A DNA stretch of 64,000 nt. Source: an uncultured Collinsella sp. GTDB lineage: Bacteria > Actinomycetota > Coriobacteriia > Coriobacteriales > Coriobacteriaceae. The stretch covers positions 1 to 64,000 of the forward strand of contig CABUIE010000013.1 of the NCBI GenBank assembly GCA_902491565.1. The letters run 5' to 3'. Under the pieces are notes generated by a model that had not been told where the DNA came from, ran no database searches, and saw nothing but the letters and a program-made list of their open reading frames with translations. The position numbers and the translations under genes were made by a program. Of this stretch, positions 16,403 to 24,727 are shown in pieces (position 1 is the first letter of the stretch; every line of letters begins with the position of its first letter).

Positions 16403-17815
16403 ATGACCAAGAACCGCACCGAGGTCGCGGACATCGACCGCAGCCTCTACGACTTCACCTATGGCGAGGAGGGATTCGAGCGCCTCGACGCCGGCATCAC
16501 GCCCGACATCGTGCGCGAGATCAGCGCCAAGAAGGACGAGCCGCAGTGGATGCTCGACCTGCGCTTAAAGTCCCTCGAGATCTTCAATCGTTTTCCCGAC
16601 CCGACGTGGGGCCCCTCCATCGAGGGCCTGGACATGGACAACATCGTCACCTACGTCAAGCCCAACACCGACCAAAAGCACGACTGGGAGTCGGTGCCCG
16701 ACGACATCAAGAGCACCTTTGAGCGCTTGGGCATCCCCGAGGCCGAGCGCAGCTACTTGGCGGGCGTCGGCGCGCAGTACGACTCCGAGCTCGTCTACCA
16801 CAACATGCAGGACACCGCGTCCAAGATGGGCATCGTCTACTCCGGCATCGAGGAGGCCCTGCACGACCCGCAGTGGGAGCCGCTCATTCACGAGAAGTTT
16901 ATGACGCTCATCCCGCCCACCGACCACAAGTTTGCGGCCCTGCACGGCGCCGTGTGGTCGGGCGGCTCGTTTGTCTACGTGCCCAAGGGCACCAAGCTCG
17001 ATTTCCCGCTGCAGAGCTACTTCCGCCTCAACGCCAAGGGCGCCGGCCAGTTTGAGCACACGCTCATCATTGTCGAGGACGATGCCGACCTGCACTTTAT
17101 CGAGGGCTGCTCCGCACCCAAGTACAACGTGGCCAACCTCCACGCCGGTGCTGTCGAGCTCTTTGTGGGCAAGCGTGCACACCTGCGCTACTCGACCATC
17201 GAGAACTGGTCCAAGAACATGTACAACCTCAACACCAAGCGTGCGCGCGTGGACGAGGACGGCGACATCGAGTGGATCAGTGGCTCCTTCGGCAGCCATG
17301 TGGGTTATCTCTACCCCATGAGCGTGCTCAACGGCCGCGGCGCCCGCTCGAGCTTTACCGGCATCACCTTTGCCGGCGCCGGCCAGAACCTCGATACCGG
17401 CTGTAAGGTCGTACTCAACGCGCCCGAGACCTCGGCAACCGTCGAGACCAAGGGCATCTCCAAGAGCGGCGGCATCCAGACCTTCCGTAGCTCTATCGTG
17501 GCCACGCCCAAGGCCGAGGGTTCCAAGGCAACCGTGAGCTGCCAGTCGCTCATGCTCGACGACCAGAGCCGCTCCGACACTATTCCGGCCATGGACATCC
17601 GTGCCAAGAACGTCGACATCGGCCACGAGGCAACTATCGGCCGCATCGGCGACGACAAGGTGTTCTACCTGATGAGCCGCGGTATCTCGGAGGAAGAGGC
17701 CCGCACCATGATCGTCAACGGCTTTGCCAACCCGGTCTCCAAGGAGCTGCCGCTTGAGTACGCTGTCGAGATGAACAACCTGATCAAGCTCGAGATGGAA
17801 GGAGCGATCGGATAA
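16403..17815 (+). CDS. sufB: SufB, Fe-S cluster scaffold
   Basis: 470 residues, the normal SufB length. It is the scaffold subunit of SufBC2D that builds the nascent cluster. Recognisable features are the N-terminal helical region (DRSLYDFTYGEEGFERLDAG), HGAVWSGGSFVYVPKGTKLD, FEGC-equivalent FIEGCSAPKYN with the cysteine, and the late DIGHEATIGRIGDDKVFYLM-type block containing the conserved histidine and the beta-helix core. It starts 12 bp after sufC, and its stop overlaps the sufD start by one base (TAATG), indicating coupled translation. Confidence 0.96.
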   Translation: MTKNRTEVADIDRSLYDFTYGEEGFERLDAGITPDIVREISAKKDEPQWMLDLRLKSLEIFNRFPDPTWGPSIEGLDMDNIVTYVKPNTDQKHDWESVPDDIKSTFERLGIPEAERSYLAGVGAQYDSELVYHNMQDTASKMGIVYSGIEEALHDPQWEPLIHEKFMTLIPPTDHKFAALHGAVWSGGSFVYVPKGTKLDFPLQSYFRLNAKGAGQFEHTLIIVEDDADLHFIEGCSAPKYNVANLHAGAVELFVGKRAHLRYSTIENWSKNMYNLNTKRARVDEDGDIEWISGSFGSHVGYLYPMSVLNGRGARSSFTGITFAGAGQNLDTGCKVVLNAPETSATVETKGISKSGGIQTFRSSIVATPKAEGSKATVSCQSLMLDDQSRSDTIPAMDIRAKNVDIGHEATIGRIGDDKVFYLMSRGISEEEARTMIVNGFANPVSKELPLEYAVEMNNLIKLEMEGAIG

Positions 17816-19086
17816 TGAAACAGACCACCAACACCGCTGCTACCACCCTTGAGCAGGTCAACGCGATGCCGGCGGCCACTTGGGGTTGGCTCAAGATGAA
17901 CCAGACCAAGCTCGAGCTCTCTGACGAGCTTGCCGCCGCTCCCACCGAGGCCGTTGAGGTCGAGGGCTTGGACGAGCAGTTTACTGGCGTGGCAGACGCG
18001 TTCGAAGCCGCCATGGACGCCATCGCCGAGCGCTTCCCCGAGCGCCGCGCCTCCGCCCCCGGCGATGCTGCCGACCGCGCCCGCATCACGCCCGAGACCG
18101 AGCTCGACGTGCCCGCCACCTCTGTCTACCAGGCCGGTGCTATCAAGCTCGAGGAGGAGCTCTCCCCTGCTGAAGCCTTCGAGACCGGCATGGGCGAGGC
18201 TGCCTACGCCTACTTGGCCGAGCACGCCACCAAGCGCGTCGTCATCGATGTGCCCGCATACAAGCACGCCACGGTTACCGTGCGTGTGAGCGGTGTCGAT
18301 GCTGCCGCGACCATCGCCGTCATCGACGTCGTCGCCCGCCCGCAGGCAACGCTCGACCTGCAGATCGCCCTGGACTCCCCCGTTGCCGGCCAAGGCGTCG
18401 TGGGTTCCGTGCTGTGCGTGTGCGCCCACGAGTACGCCACCGTCAACGTGACCTGCACGCAGACGCTCGACGATAGCTGGATCGCGCTCGACGACACCGG
18501 CCTGTTCCTGGACGAGGGCGCGCGCGTCAACGTGCAGCACACCGTCCTGGGTGCCGGCGCCAGCGCCACCGGCCTTGCCGGCGACCTGCTGGGCGATACT
18601 GCCAAGGTCACCATCGATACTGACTACCTGGGCGCCCGCGAGCAGGTGCGCGACTTTAACTACGAGCTGCGCCACCGCGGTCGCAAGACCGAGTGCGAGA
18701 TCGACGCCAACGGCGTACTGACCGGCACGTCCAAGAAGGTCTACCGCGGCACCATCGACCTCGTGCACGGCTGCAAGGGTGCAACCGGCACCGAGCGCGA
18801 GACGGTGCTTTTGGCCAACAAGGGCGTCGACAACAAGACCGTTCCCGTCATTCTCTGCGACGAGGACGACGTCGCCGGCAACCACGGCGCCACCATCGGT
18901 CACGTCCGCGACGAGCAGCTGTTCTACCTCGCCTGCCGCGGCCTTGACCAAAACGCCGCCGAGGACCTGTTCATCCGCGCCAAGCTGGAGGACGCCGCGC
19001 TTTCCGCCACCGACGAGCGCACCCGCGCAGCCGTCGTCCGCCTGGGCAACAACCTGATCGACAACTTTGAAGAGGAGCTCGCATGA
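17815..19086 (+). CDS. sufD: SufD, Fe-S assembly protein
   Basis: 423 residues; a SufB paralogue that pairs with it in the SufBC2D complex and is needed for iron entry. The C-terminal right-handed beta-helix shows the SufB/D family blocks: TDYLGAREQVRDFNYELRHR, GTSKKVYRGTIDLVHGCKGA and NHGATIGHVRDEQLFYLACR with the shared histidine. The N-terminal third is divergent and alanine/glutamate-rich, common in this subunit. The start overlaps the sufB stop, and its end overlaps sufS by four bases (ATGA). Confidence 0.93.
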   Translation: MKQTTNTAATTLEQVNAMPAATWGWLKMNQTKLELSDELAAAPTEAVEVEGLDEQFTGVADAFEAAMDAIAERFPERRASAPGDAADRARITPETELDVPATSVYQAGAIKLEEELSPAEAFETGMGEAAYAYLAEHATKRVVIDVPAYKHATVTVRVSGVDAAATIAVIDVVARPQATLDLQIALDSPVAGQGVVGSVLCVCAHEYATVNVTCTQTLDDSWIALDDTGLFLDEGARVNVQHTVLGAGASATGLAGDLLGDTAKVTIDTDYLGAREQVRDFNYELRHRGRKTECEIDANGVLTGTSKKVYRGTIDLVHGCKGATGTERETVLLANKGVDNKTVPVILCDEDDVAGNHGATIGHVRDEQLFYLACRGLDQNAAEDLFIRAKLEDAALSATDERTRAAVVRLGNNLIDNFEEELA

Positions 19087-20408
19087 TCGACACCGAGCAC
19101 GTTAAATGCGACACCTGTACTGCCCCCGAGCCCATGGAGCTCGACGCCAGCGACGAGGCTTCGCGCGGCTGGCCCACTGTGGACATCGAGACTAACCCCT
19201 ACAAGGGCCAGTTCCCGCTGTTCCAGCAGCACCCCGAGATCGCCTTCCTCGATAGCGCTGCCACCGCGCAGCGCCCCGCCTGCGTGCTTGACGCCGAGCG
19301 CGACTTCTATCAGCGCATGAACGCCAACCCCCTGCGCGGCCTGTACTCGCTGTCCGTTGAGGCCACCGACGCCATCGCGAAGGTGCGCCAGCAGATCGCC
19401 GACGTCGTCGGCGCCGCCCAGGCTAACGAGGTCGTCTTCACCCGCAACACGAGCGAGTCGCTCAACCTGGTCGCCAAGAGCTTTGCACCCACGGTGCTCG
19501 AGCCCGGTGACGAGGTCGTCATCACCATCATGGAGCACCACTCCAACCTAATCCCTTGGCAGCAGGTCTGCCGCGAGACCGGCGTCAAGCTCGTCTACCT
19601 CTACCCCACCAAGACCGGCCAGCTCACGACCGAGGAGGTTCTTGCCAAGGTGGGTCCCAAGACCAAGATCCTGGCCGTGGGTCAGGTCTCCAACGTGCTG
19701 GGCGTCGAGAACCCGGTCAAGAACCTCGGCAAGCTCGTGCACAAGTACGGCGGCTACCTAGTCGTCGACGGTGCGCAGTCGCTGCCGCACATGCCGGTCG
19801 ATGTGGCCGACCTGGGCGCCGACTTCTTTGCCTTTAGCGCGCACAAGGCCATGGGCCCCATGGGCATCGGCGTGCTGTGGGGCAAGATGGACCTGCTCAA
19901 CGCCATGCCGCCCATGCTCACCGGCGGCGAAATGATCGACTCTGTCACCGAGCAGGACGCCGTCTGGGCGCCCGTCCCCGAGAAGTTCGAGGCCGGCACG
20001 CAGGACGCCGCCGGCATCTTCGCCACGGGTGCGGCACTCGACTACCTGGTCAACACCGTGGGTTACGAGAACATCCAGGTCCGCGAGCGGGCACTCGTCC
20101 ACTACCTGATGGGCGAACTCATGCAGCTCGACTTTGTCCAGATCATCGGCTCCATCTATTGGGACAACCACCACGGCGTTGTGAGCTTTAACGTCAAGGG
20201 CATCCACCCGCACGACGTCGCGAGCATCATGGACATGGACGGCGTCTGCATCCGCGCCGGCCACCACTGCGCGCAGCCGCTGCTTACCTGGCTGGGCGTC
20301 GAGAACCTCGCCTGCTGCCGCGCCAGCGTGGCCTTCTACAACGACAAGGCCGATATCGACAAGTTCATCGCCGGCCTGCATCACGTTTGGAGCACGTTCA
20401 ATGGGTAA
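19083..20408 (+). CDS. sufS: SufS, cysteine desulfurase
   Basis: 441 residues; a PLP enzyme that takes sulfur from L-cysteine for cluster assembly. PLP contacts and catalysis are visible: TRNTSESLNLVAKS, MEHHSNLIPWQ, DGAQSLPHMPVDV, the lysine in FAFSAHKAMGPMGIG, and the active cysteine in RAGHHCAQPLL. An odd feature is an N-terminal extension of about 40 residues before the normal start of the fold, carrying a C-x2-C pair (KCDTCTAPEP). The SufS-type HHCAQP loop and the adjacent SufU match a SufS-SufU sulfur-relay pair. Overlaps both neighbours, so it is translated as part of a coupled unit. Confidence 0.95.
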   Translation: MIDTEHVKCDTCTAPEPMELDASDEASRGWPTVDIETNPYKGQFPLFQQHPEIAFLDSAATAQRPACVLDAERDFYQRMNANPLRGLYSLSVEATDAIAKVRQQIADVVGAAQANEVVFTRNTSESLNLVAKSFAPTVLEPGDEVVITIMEHHSNLIPWQQVCRETGVKLVYLYPTKTGQLTTEEVLAKVGPKTKILAVGQVSNVLGVENPVKNLGKLVHKYGGYLVVDGAQSLPHMPVDVADLGADFFAFSAHKAMGPMGIGVLWGKMDLLNAMPPMLTGGEMIDSVTEQDAVWAPVPEKFEAGTQDAAGIFATGAALDYLVNTVGYENIQVRERALVHYLMGELMQLDFVQIIGSIYWDNHHGVVSFNVKGIHPHDVASIMDMDGVCIRAGHHCAQPLLTWLGVENLACCRASVAFYNDKADIDKFIAGLHHVWSTFNG

Positions 20409-20835
20409 TCTGTACACCTCCACCACATTTATGGAGCACAACTCGCACCCCGACTATAAGTACGAGATGGATGCCCCCACGCACGAGCACGACGGCATCA
20501 ACCCCAGCTGCGGCGACGAGCTCACCTTGCAGCTGCGCGTCGAGAACGGCGTGATCGAGGAGGCCTCCTTTACCGGCCACGGCTGCGCCATCAGTCAGGC
20601 CAGTGCCGACATCATGGCCGACCTCATCACCGGCGAGACCGTCGAGGAAGCTCACCGCCTGGCAGAGCTCTTCCTCGCCATGATCCGCGGCGAGCAGCTC
20701 TCCGAGGAGGATCTGGAAGACCTGGATGAAGCCGCCCAGCTCCAGGACATCTCGCACATGCCCGCCCGCGTCAAATGCGCCGAGCTCGCCTGGCGCACCC
20801 TCGACGGCATGCTCGAGGGGCAAGCTAACCAGTAG
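20401..20835 (+). CDS. sufU: SufU, sulfur-transfer partner of SufS
   Basis: 144 residues of the IscU-like SufU fold, which in this lineage accepts persulfide from SufS through a zinc site rather than acting as the main scaffold. The three conserved cysteines are in NPSCGDE, GHGCAISQAS and ARVKCAELAW, with the aspartate next to the first. The ATG at 20401 overlaps the sufS stop by eight bases; an internal ATG at 20431 would trim ten residues. Last gene of the suf operon, followed by a strong terminator. Confidence 0.93.
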   Translation: MGNLYTSTTFMEHNSHPDYKYEMDAPTHEHDGINPSCGDELTLQLRVENGVIEEASFTGHGCAISQASADIMADLITGETVEEAHRLAELFLAMIRGEQLSEEDLEDLDEAAQLQDISHMPARVKCAELAWRTLDGMLEGQANQ

Positions 20836-20867
20836 CGTATGCCCCGAATCCAAGGTTTTTGATTGCC

Positions 20868-20898
20868 GAGCCGCCCGATACGGGCGGCTCTGTTTTTT
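20868..20898 (+). terminator. intrinsic terminator of the suf operon
   Basis: GAGCCGCCC and GGGCGGCTC form a perfect 9-bp stem with a GATAC loop, followed by TGTTTTTTCC. It lies 33 bp after the sufU stop. Confidence 0.95.
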
Positions 20899-21497
20899 CC
20901 TAATGAGCACAGATGCACAAAGTCCGCGCGTCCGGCGCCCCGTCTGACATTTGCCACACAGCCAGACGCGAGCACGGGCGTTTTCCACAGTACCAAAGGC
21001 CTGCGGCAGGGCCCCGGGCCCGCCAAGCAATGCGCCAAGCCCCGTTCTGCGAAGCTCCGACTCGCTTCGCGCCTGCCGCAGACGGGTCCCATAGGAAGCG
21101 GCGTGCATTTTTGCGAATATTCAGCACGCCAAGCTGTGTGTATACGCATCGAAAGCGTTAATCAATGTCTTTAGGCGCATATATATTGTGTTTTAGAACA
21201 AGCATCGCGGTCTGACGGGACGCAGGCACGTGCTTCGGGGGCGCAACGGCAGAAATCAATAGCTTCGGGACCCGTATGTTGCAAGATTGCGGCGGTGCCG
21301 ACAGCAACACGATGCTGAAAACTCCGTTATTTGCACGGCGCAGACGGGGGTAGGCACGGGCAAACCCGGACCGAGCCGTTATTTTATGCAAGATGGCGAT
21401 TTTTCTATGCATATTAAGAAGTGCAGTTACCGTACCAGGCTTTTAGAACTAATGGTTGTGACATATGGGCGACCCCAGCTGCGGTGCACAGGCAGTC
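20899..21497. other. 600-bp region without a supportable gene
   Basis: Between the suf terminator and the 3' end of the RAYT gene. The left half is G+C-rich with scattered GCGCC and CCGCAG words; the right half (about 21150-21450) is more A+T-rich. A leftward 84-codon frame at 21158-21412 has no convincing ribosome site, and I do not recognise the product. The stretch flanks a REP-type transposase and may hold decayed repeat or mobile-element sequence; I see no clear terminal repeats. Confidence 0.5.
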
Positions 21498-22310
21498 CTA
21501 CGCCACGTTTCCGCCAGCCCGCATCGCCGTTCGCGCGCGGGCGCGCACGATACGAGAGACGGTACTTTTGCCAATCCCGGTATACCGCTCAATCTGGCGC
21601 ACCGTAAAACCGGCGTTGTTCAATCCAACAATAACGGTATCGCGCTGCGCCAGCGGTGCAGTTTTAACCCCGTTGAGCGGAACCCCGAGGCTCTTCGCCA
21701 ATTTGCCGGCAAAGGCGTGGCGTTCCCACTCCGTCTCTTTCATATCGCCCAGCGCTGGCTCGCCGCCGTCGGGCGTCGAAAGCGAATGGGTAATAAAGCC
21801 CTCGGCAGAACCAAAAAGCTCAAGCACGCAAGAAGGATCAGAAAATCCTCTCGCGACATCAGCCGCGTCACCGTCGTAAGCGCACAAATGCTCCGCAAAG
21901 CTGCTCCAGGGATAACGCTCGATTAAGCTGATGCCAGCCTCCTGCGGATCGGCGTGTACGGAGCGAATAGCCTCCATCACCTGCCAGTCGGTATCGAGCG
22001 AGCGCCGGTCAAAACGGTTCTGGAACAGATGGCCTGTGCGCCCCGTGCGCTTATTGAACCGCCGCGCGTACGTCAAAAGCAGCCGGTGCATTGCCGCGCT
22101 CATCCTGTCCTCGTAATCTGCAAGCACCAAATGCACGTGATTGCCCATAAGGCACCAGGCGATAACCGTCACACCCTCCTCCCGGCAGCAGTCGCGCATC
22201 AGTTCCAAAAACTCCCACCGGTCGTCATCGCCCTCAAAGATGAGCCGCTTGCCCGTACCGCGGGCACAGACATGGTAAAAGCCGGTAACCGTTCTCCAAA
22301 CGCGCTGCAT
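21498..22310 (-). CDS. REP-associated tyrosine transposase (RAYT, Y1/HUH)
   Basis: 270 residues. The HUH metal motif is GNHVHLVL (histidines 58 and 60), the catalytic tyrosine is probably Y81 in LLTYARRFNKR, and GHLFQNRFDRR and HADPQEAGI are the usual downstream RAYT blocks. The C-terminus carries an extra region with a helix-turn-helix-like VRQIERYTGIGKSTVSRIV, as in larger IS200/IS605-derived single-copy transposases. Translation from the ATG at 22310 with AAGGGAG upstream fits best. RAYTs are domesticated single-strand transposases linked to short palindromic intergenic repeats; this window is full of such repeats, though I cannot show that they are its substrate. Confidence 0.9.
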   Translation of the reverse strand: MQRVWRTVTGFYHVCARGTGKRLIFEGDDDRWEFLELMRDCCREEGVTVIAWCLMGNHVHLVLADYEDRMSAAMHRLLLTYARRFNKRTGRTGHLFQNRFDRRSLDTDWQVMEAIRSVHADPQEAGISLIERYPWSSFAEHLCAYDGDAADVARGFSDPSCVLELFGSAEGFITHSLSTPDGGEPALGDMKETEWERHAFAGKLAKSLGVPLNGVKTAPLAQRDTVIVGLNNAGFTVRQIERYTGIGKSTVSRIVRARARTAMRAGGNVA

Positions 22311-22713
22311 GGCGCTCCCTTCACCGGGATCTGCTTGCCATCCAATACAGCACGATTGAAGCGTGCCATCAAAACATTCACGCAAAACAATACACTCGCG
22401 CGGCCAAAGGCAGTAATCAGGCGGCGAACGGCACCGTTGCAACAGGTCAACCCCTGCAACGCTTACAAGAGCTGACCAAAAGCTTGCCAAAGACGGACCC
22501 CCTCTACGGAAGTTCGCGACCACAGAACATAGCGTTAAACCGTTTCAATTAAAACTTCCGGACTTCTCGCTACGAAAACTGAGCCGTTCGCCGAATATTC
22601 CGTGCATTTCGCGGTATTATAGGGGCTGCATGTCATGTCCCTTTCGAAGGGTCGCCCGGCAATCGCCAGCCACGACCCCCAGACGGGACGCCAACACGAT
22701 AGAGAGGAGAGGC
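22311..22713. other. 400-bp divergent intergenic region
   Basis: Separates the leftward RAYT gene from the rightward NifU-like gene. It has a TATTAT at about 22613 that could be the -10 box for the NifU-like operon, and an imperfect GGAAGTT/AACTTCC pair at about 22508-22559. No gene is evident; long in-frame readings here are extensions of the neighbouring genes without start signals. Confidence 0.5.
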
Positions 22714-23448
22714 ATGCAGTACTCACAGGAAGTGGAGAACATGTGCCCCGTTGCCAAGGGTGCATACCACGGCCCCGCACCCATCCCCGAGGAGGGCAAG
22801 TGGGTCCAGGCTAAGGAGATTTCCGACATCTCCGGTCTTACGCACGGTGTGGGTTGGTGCGCACCTCAGCAGGGCGCCTGCAAGCTCACGCTGAACGTCA
22901 AGGACGGCATCATCGAGGAGGCCCTCGTTGAGACCATCGGCTGCTCGGGTATGACCCACTCTGCCGCCATGGCTTCCGAGATCCTCCCCGGTAAGACCAT
23001 CCTCGAGGCCCTCAACACCGACCTCGTCTGCGACGCCATCAACGTTGCTATGCGCGAGATCTTCCTGCAGATCGTTTACGGCCGCAGCCAGACCGCGTTC
23101 TCCGAGGGCGGCCTGCCCGTGGGCGCCTCCCTCGACGACCTCGGCAAGGGCCTTCGCTCTCAGGTCGGCACCATGTTCGGCACCAAGGCCAAGGGCGCTC
23201 GTTACCTCGAGCTCGCTCAGGGCTACGTCACCCGCATGGCTCTCAACGACAAGAACGAGATTATCGCATTCGAGTTCCTGAACCTCGGCAAGTTCACCGA
23301 CGCCGTCAAGGCCGGCAAGACCCCCGAGGAGGCCATCGCTGGCGCTATGGGCCACTATGGTCAGTGGGAGAACGCTGCCAAGTACATCGACCCGCGCACC
23401 GACGAGGAGACTCACTCCGTCGCCAGCGTGTTCCCGGTTCACGAGTAG
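22714..23448 (+). CDS. NifU/IscU-like Fe-S scaffold-family protein (GGGtGRT partner)
   Basis: 244 residues. The N-terminal region resembles the IscU/NifU scaffold fold: GACKLTLNVKDGIIEEALVE followed by TIGCSGMTHSAAMASEILPG, where a cysteine stands in the place of the IscU second cysteine. The typical NPxCGD motif is replaced by VGWCAPQQGAC. The C-terminal half (AKGARYLELAQGYVTRMAL and beyond) is not part of ordinary IscU. The ATG at 22714 has AGAGGAGA upstream. It is 18 bp ahead of the GGGtGRT gene, a pairing I recall as conserved in anaerobes. The strong codon bias suggests high expression. Role in Fe-S metabolism is inferred, not proven. Confidence 0.8.
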   Translation: MQYSQEVENMCPVAKGAYHGPAPIPEEGKWVQAKEISDISGLTHGVGWCAPQQGACKLTLNVKDGIIEEALVETIGCSGMTHSAAMASEILPGKTILEALNTDLVCDAINVAMREIFLQIVYGRSQTAFSEGGLPVGASLDDLGKGLRSQVGTMFGTKAKGARYLELAQGYVTRMALNDKNEIIAFEFLNLGKFTDAVKAGKTPEEAIAGAMGHYGQWENAAKYIDPRTDEETHSVASVFPVHE

Positions 23449-23466
23449 AAAGGGAGGGAAATAACT

Positions 23467-24471
23467 ATGACTGTTACGTTCGAAGGTTACGAGCGCCGCG
23501 CTGACAAGATCAACAAGTGCCTCGCCGACAACGGCATCGCCTCCCTCGAGGAAGCTCTGCAGATCTGCACCGACAAGGGCTTCAACCCGCGTGAGATCGT
23601 CAACAACACCCAGTCCATCGCCTTCCAGAACGCCGAGTGGGCCTACACCCTCGGCTGCGCTCTCGCTGTCAAGCGCGAGGCCAAGACCGCTTCTGAGGCT
23701 GCCGCCATCATCGGCGAGGGCATCCAGGCCTTCACCGTTCCCGGCTCCGTCGCCGAGGACCGCAAGGTCGGTCTGGGCCACGGCAACCTGGGCGCTATGC
23801 TGCTCTCCGACGACACCGAGTGCTTCGCCTTCCTGGCTGGCCACGAGTCCTTCGCTGCCGCTGAGGGCGCTATCGGTCTGGCTCTGAACGCCAACAAGGC
23901 TCGCAAGAAGCCGCTGCGCGTTATCCTCAACGGTCTGGGCAAGGACGCCGCCCAGATCATCGCCCGCATCAACGGCTTCACCTACGTGAAGACCCAGTTC
24001 GACTACTACACGGGCGAGCTCAAGGTCGTCGAGACCATCCCCTACTCCGATGGTCCCCGCGCCGCCGTTAACTGCTACGGCTCCGACGACGTCCGCGAGG
24101 GCGTTGCCATCATGTGGCACGAGAACGTCGACATCTCGATCACCGGTAACTCCACCAACCCCACGCGCTTCCAGCACCCCGTCGCTGGCACCTACAAGAA
24201 GGAGCGCATCGAGGCTGGCAAGAAGTACTTCTCCGTCGCTTCTGGTGGCGGCACTGGCCGTACCCTGCACCCGGACAACATGGGCGCCGGCCCTGCCTCT
24301 TACGGCATGACCGACACCATGGGCCGCATGCACTCCGACGCCCAGTTCGCCGGTTCTTCCTCCGTGCCTGCGCACGTTGACATGATGGGTCTCATCGGCA
24401 TGGGCAACAACCCCATGGTCGGTGCCACCGTCGCCTGCGCTGTCGCCGTCGAGGAGGCCCTCAAGGCCTAA
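23467..24471 (+). CDS. GGGtGRT protein, function unknown
   Basis: 334 residues. The diagnostic motif is SGGGTGRTLHPDNMGAGPAS near residue 260, which gives the family its name. Other glycine-rich blocks are VGLGHGNLGAML, GHESFAAAEGAIG and GLIGMGNNPMVGATVA. No transmembrane segment or signal peptide. The biochemical role is unknown to me; constant linkage with a NifU-like partner suggests a metallocluster or redox role in strict anaerobes. The start has AGGGAGGGAAATAACT before the ATG. Codon choice is strongly biased to C-ending codons, consistent with an abundant protein. A strong terminator follows. Confidence 0.88.
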   Translation: MTVTFEGYERRADKINKCLADNGIASLEEALQICTDKGFNPREIVNNTQSIAFQNAEWAYTLGCALAVKREAKTASEAAAIIGEGIQAFTVPGSVAEDRKVGLGHGNLGAMLLSDDTECFAFLAGHESFAAAEGAIGLALNANKARKKPLRVILNGLGKDAAQIIARINGFTYVKTQFDYYTGELKVVETIPYSDGPRAAVNCYGSDDVREGVAIMWHENVDISITGNSTNPTRFQHPVAGTYKKERIEAGKKYFSVASGGGTGRTLHPDNMGAGPASYGMTDTMGRMHSDAQFAGSSSVPAHVDMMGLIGMGNNPMVGATVACAVAVEEALKA

Positions 24472-24506
24472 TCGCGCCCGCGCGATGCTCATATAGTTGA
24501 GCTTTG

Positions 24507-24540
24507 GAGCCGCTACCTTTCAAGGTAGCGGCTCTTTTTG
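24507..24540 (+). terminator. intrinsic terminator after GGGtGRT gene
   Basis: GAGCCGCTACCTTT and AAGGTAGCGGCTC form a 13-bp perfect stem with a minimal loop, followed by TTTTTG. Confidence 0.95.
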
Positions 24541-24727
24541 TTTGCGCTGGCGCAGGGTAGCTAATGCCGATATATCAGCTGGGACGAAATACGAGATGTG
24601 ATGAGATGGAGCGTCAGAGTATCCATGACGCCCACCTGCCATATTTGCCCTTTACCGATTTGCCGAGTCTTTGCGGCCCCTTTGCCGATCACCCGTGCGA
24701 CAATGCGCCGGACGAGAAAGGAATACG

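Noticed and set aside
21158..21412. 84-codon leftward frame in the suf-RAYT gap
   Set aside because: No ribosome site, no recognised family, and codon use unlike neighbours; cannot be supported as a gene.
22723..24492. 589-codon leftward open frame opposite the NifU-like/GGGtGRT genes
   Set aside because: An artefact of strong codon bias in the genes on the other strand; the product is Gly/Val/Asp repetitive with no family features.
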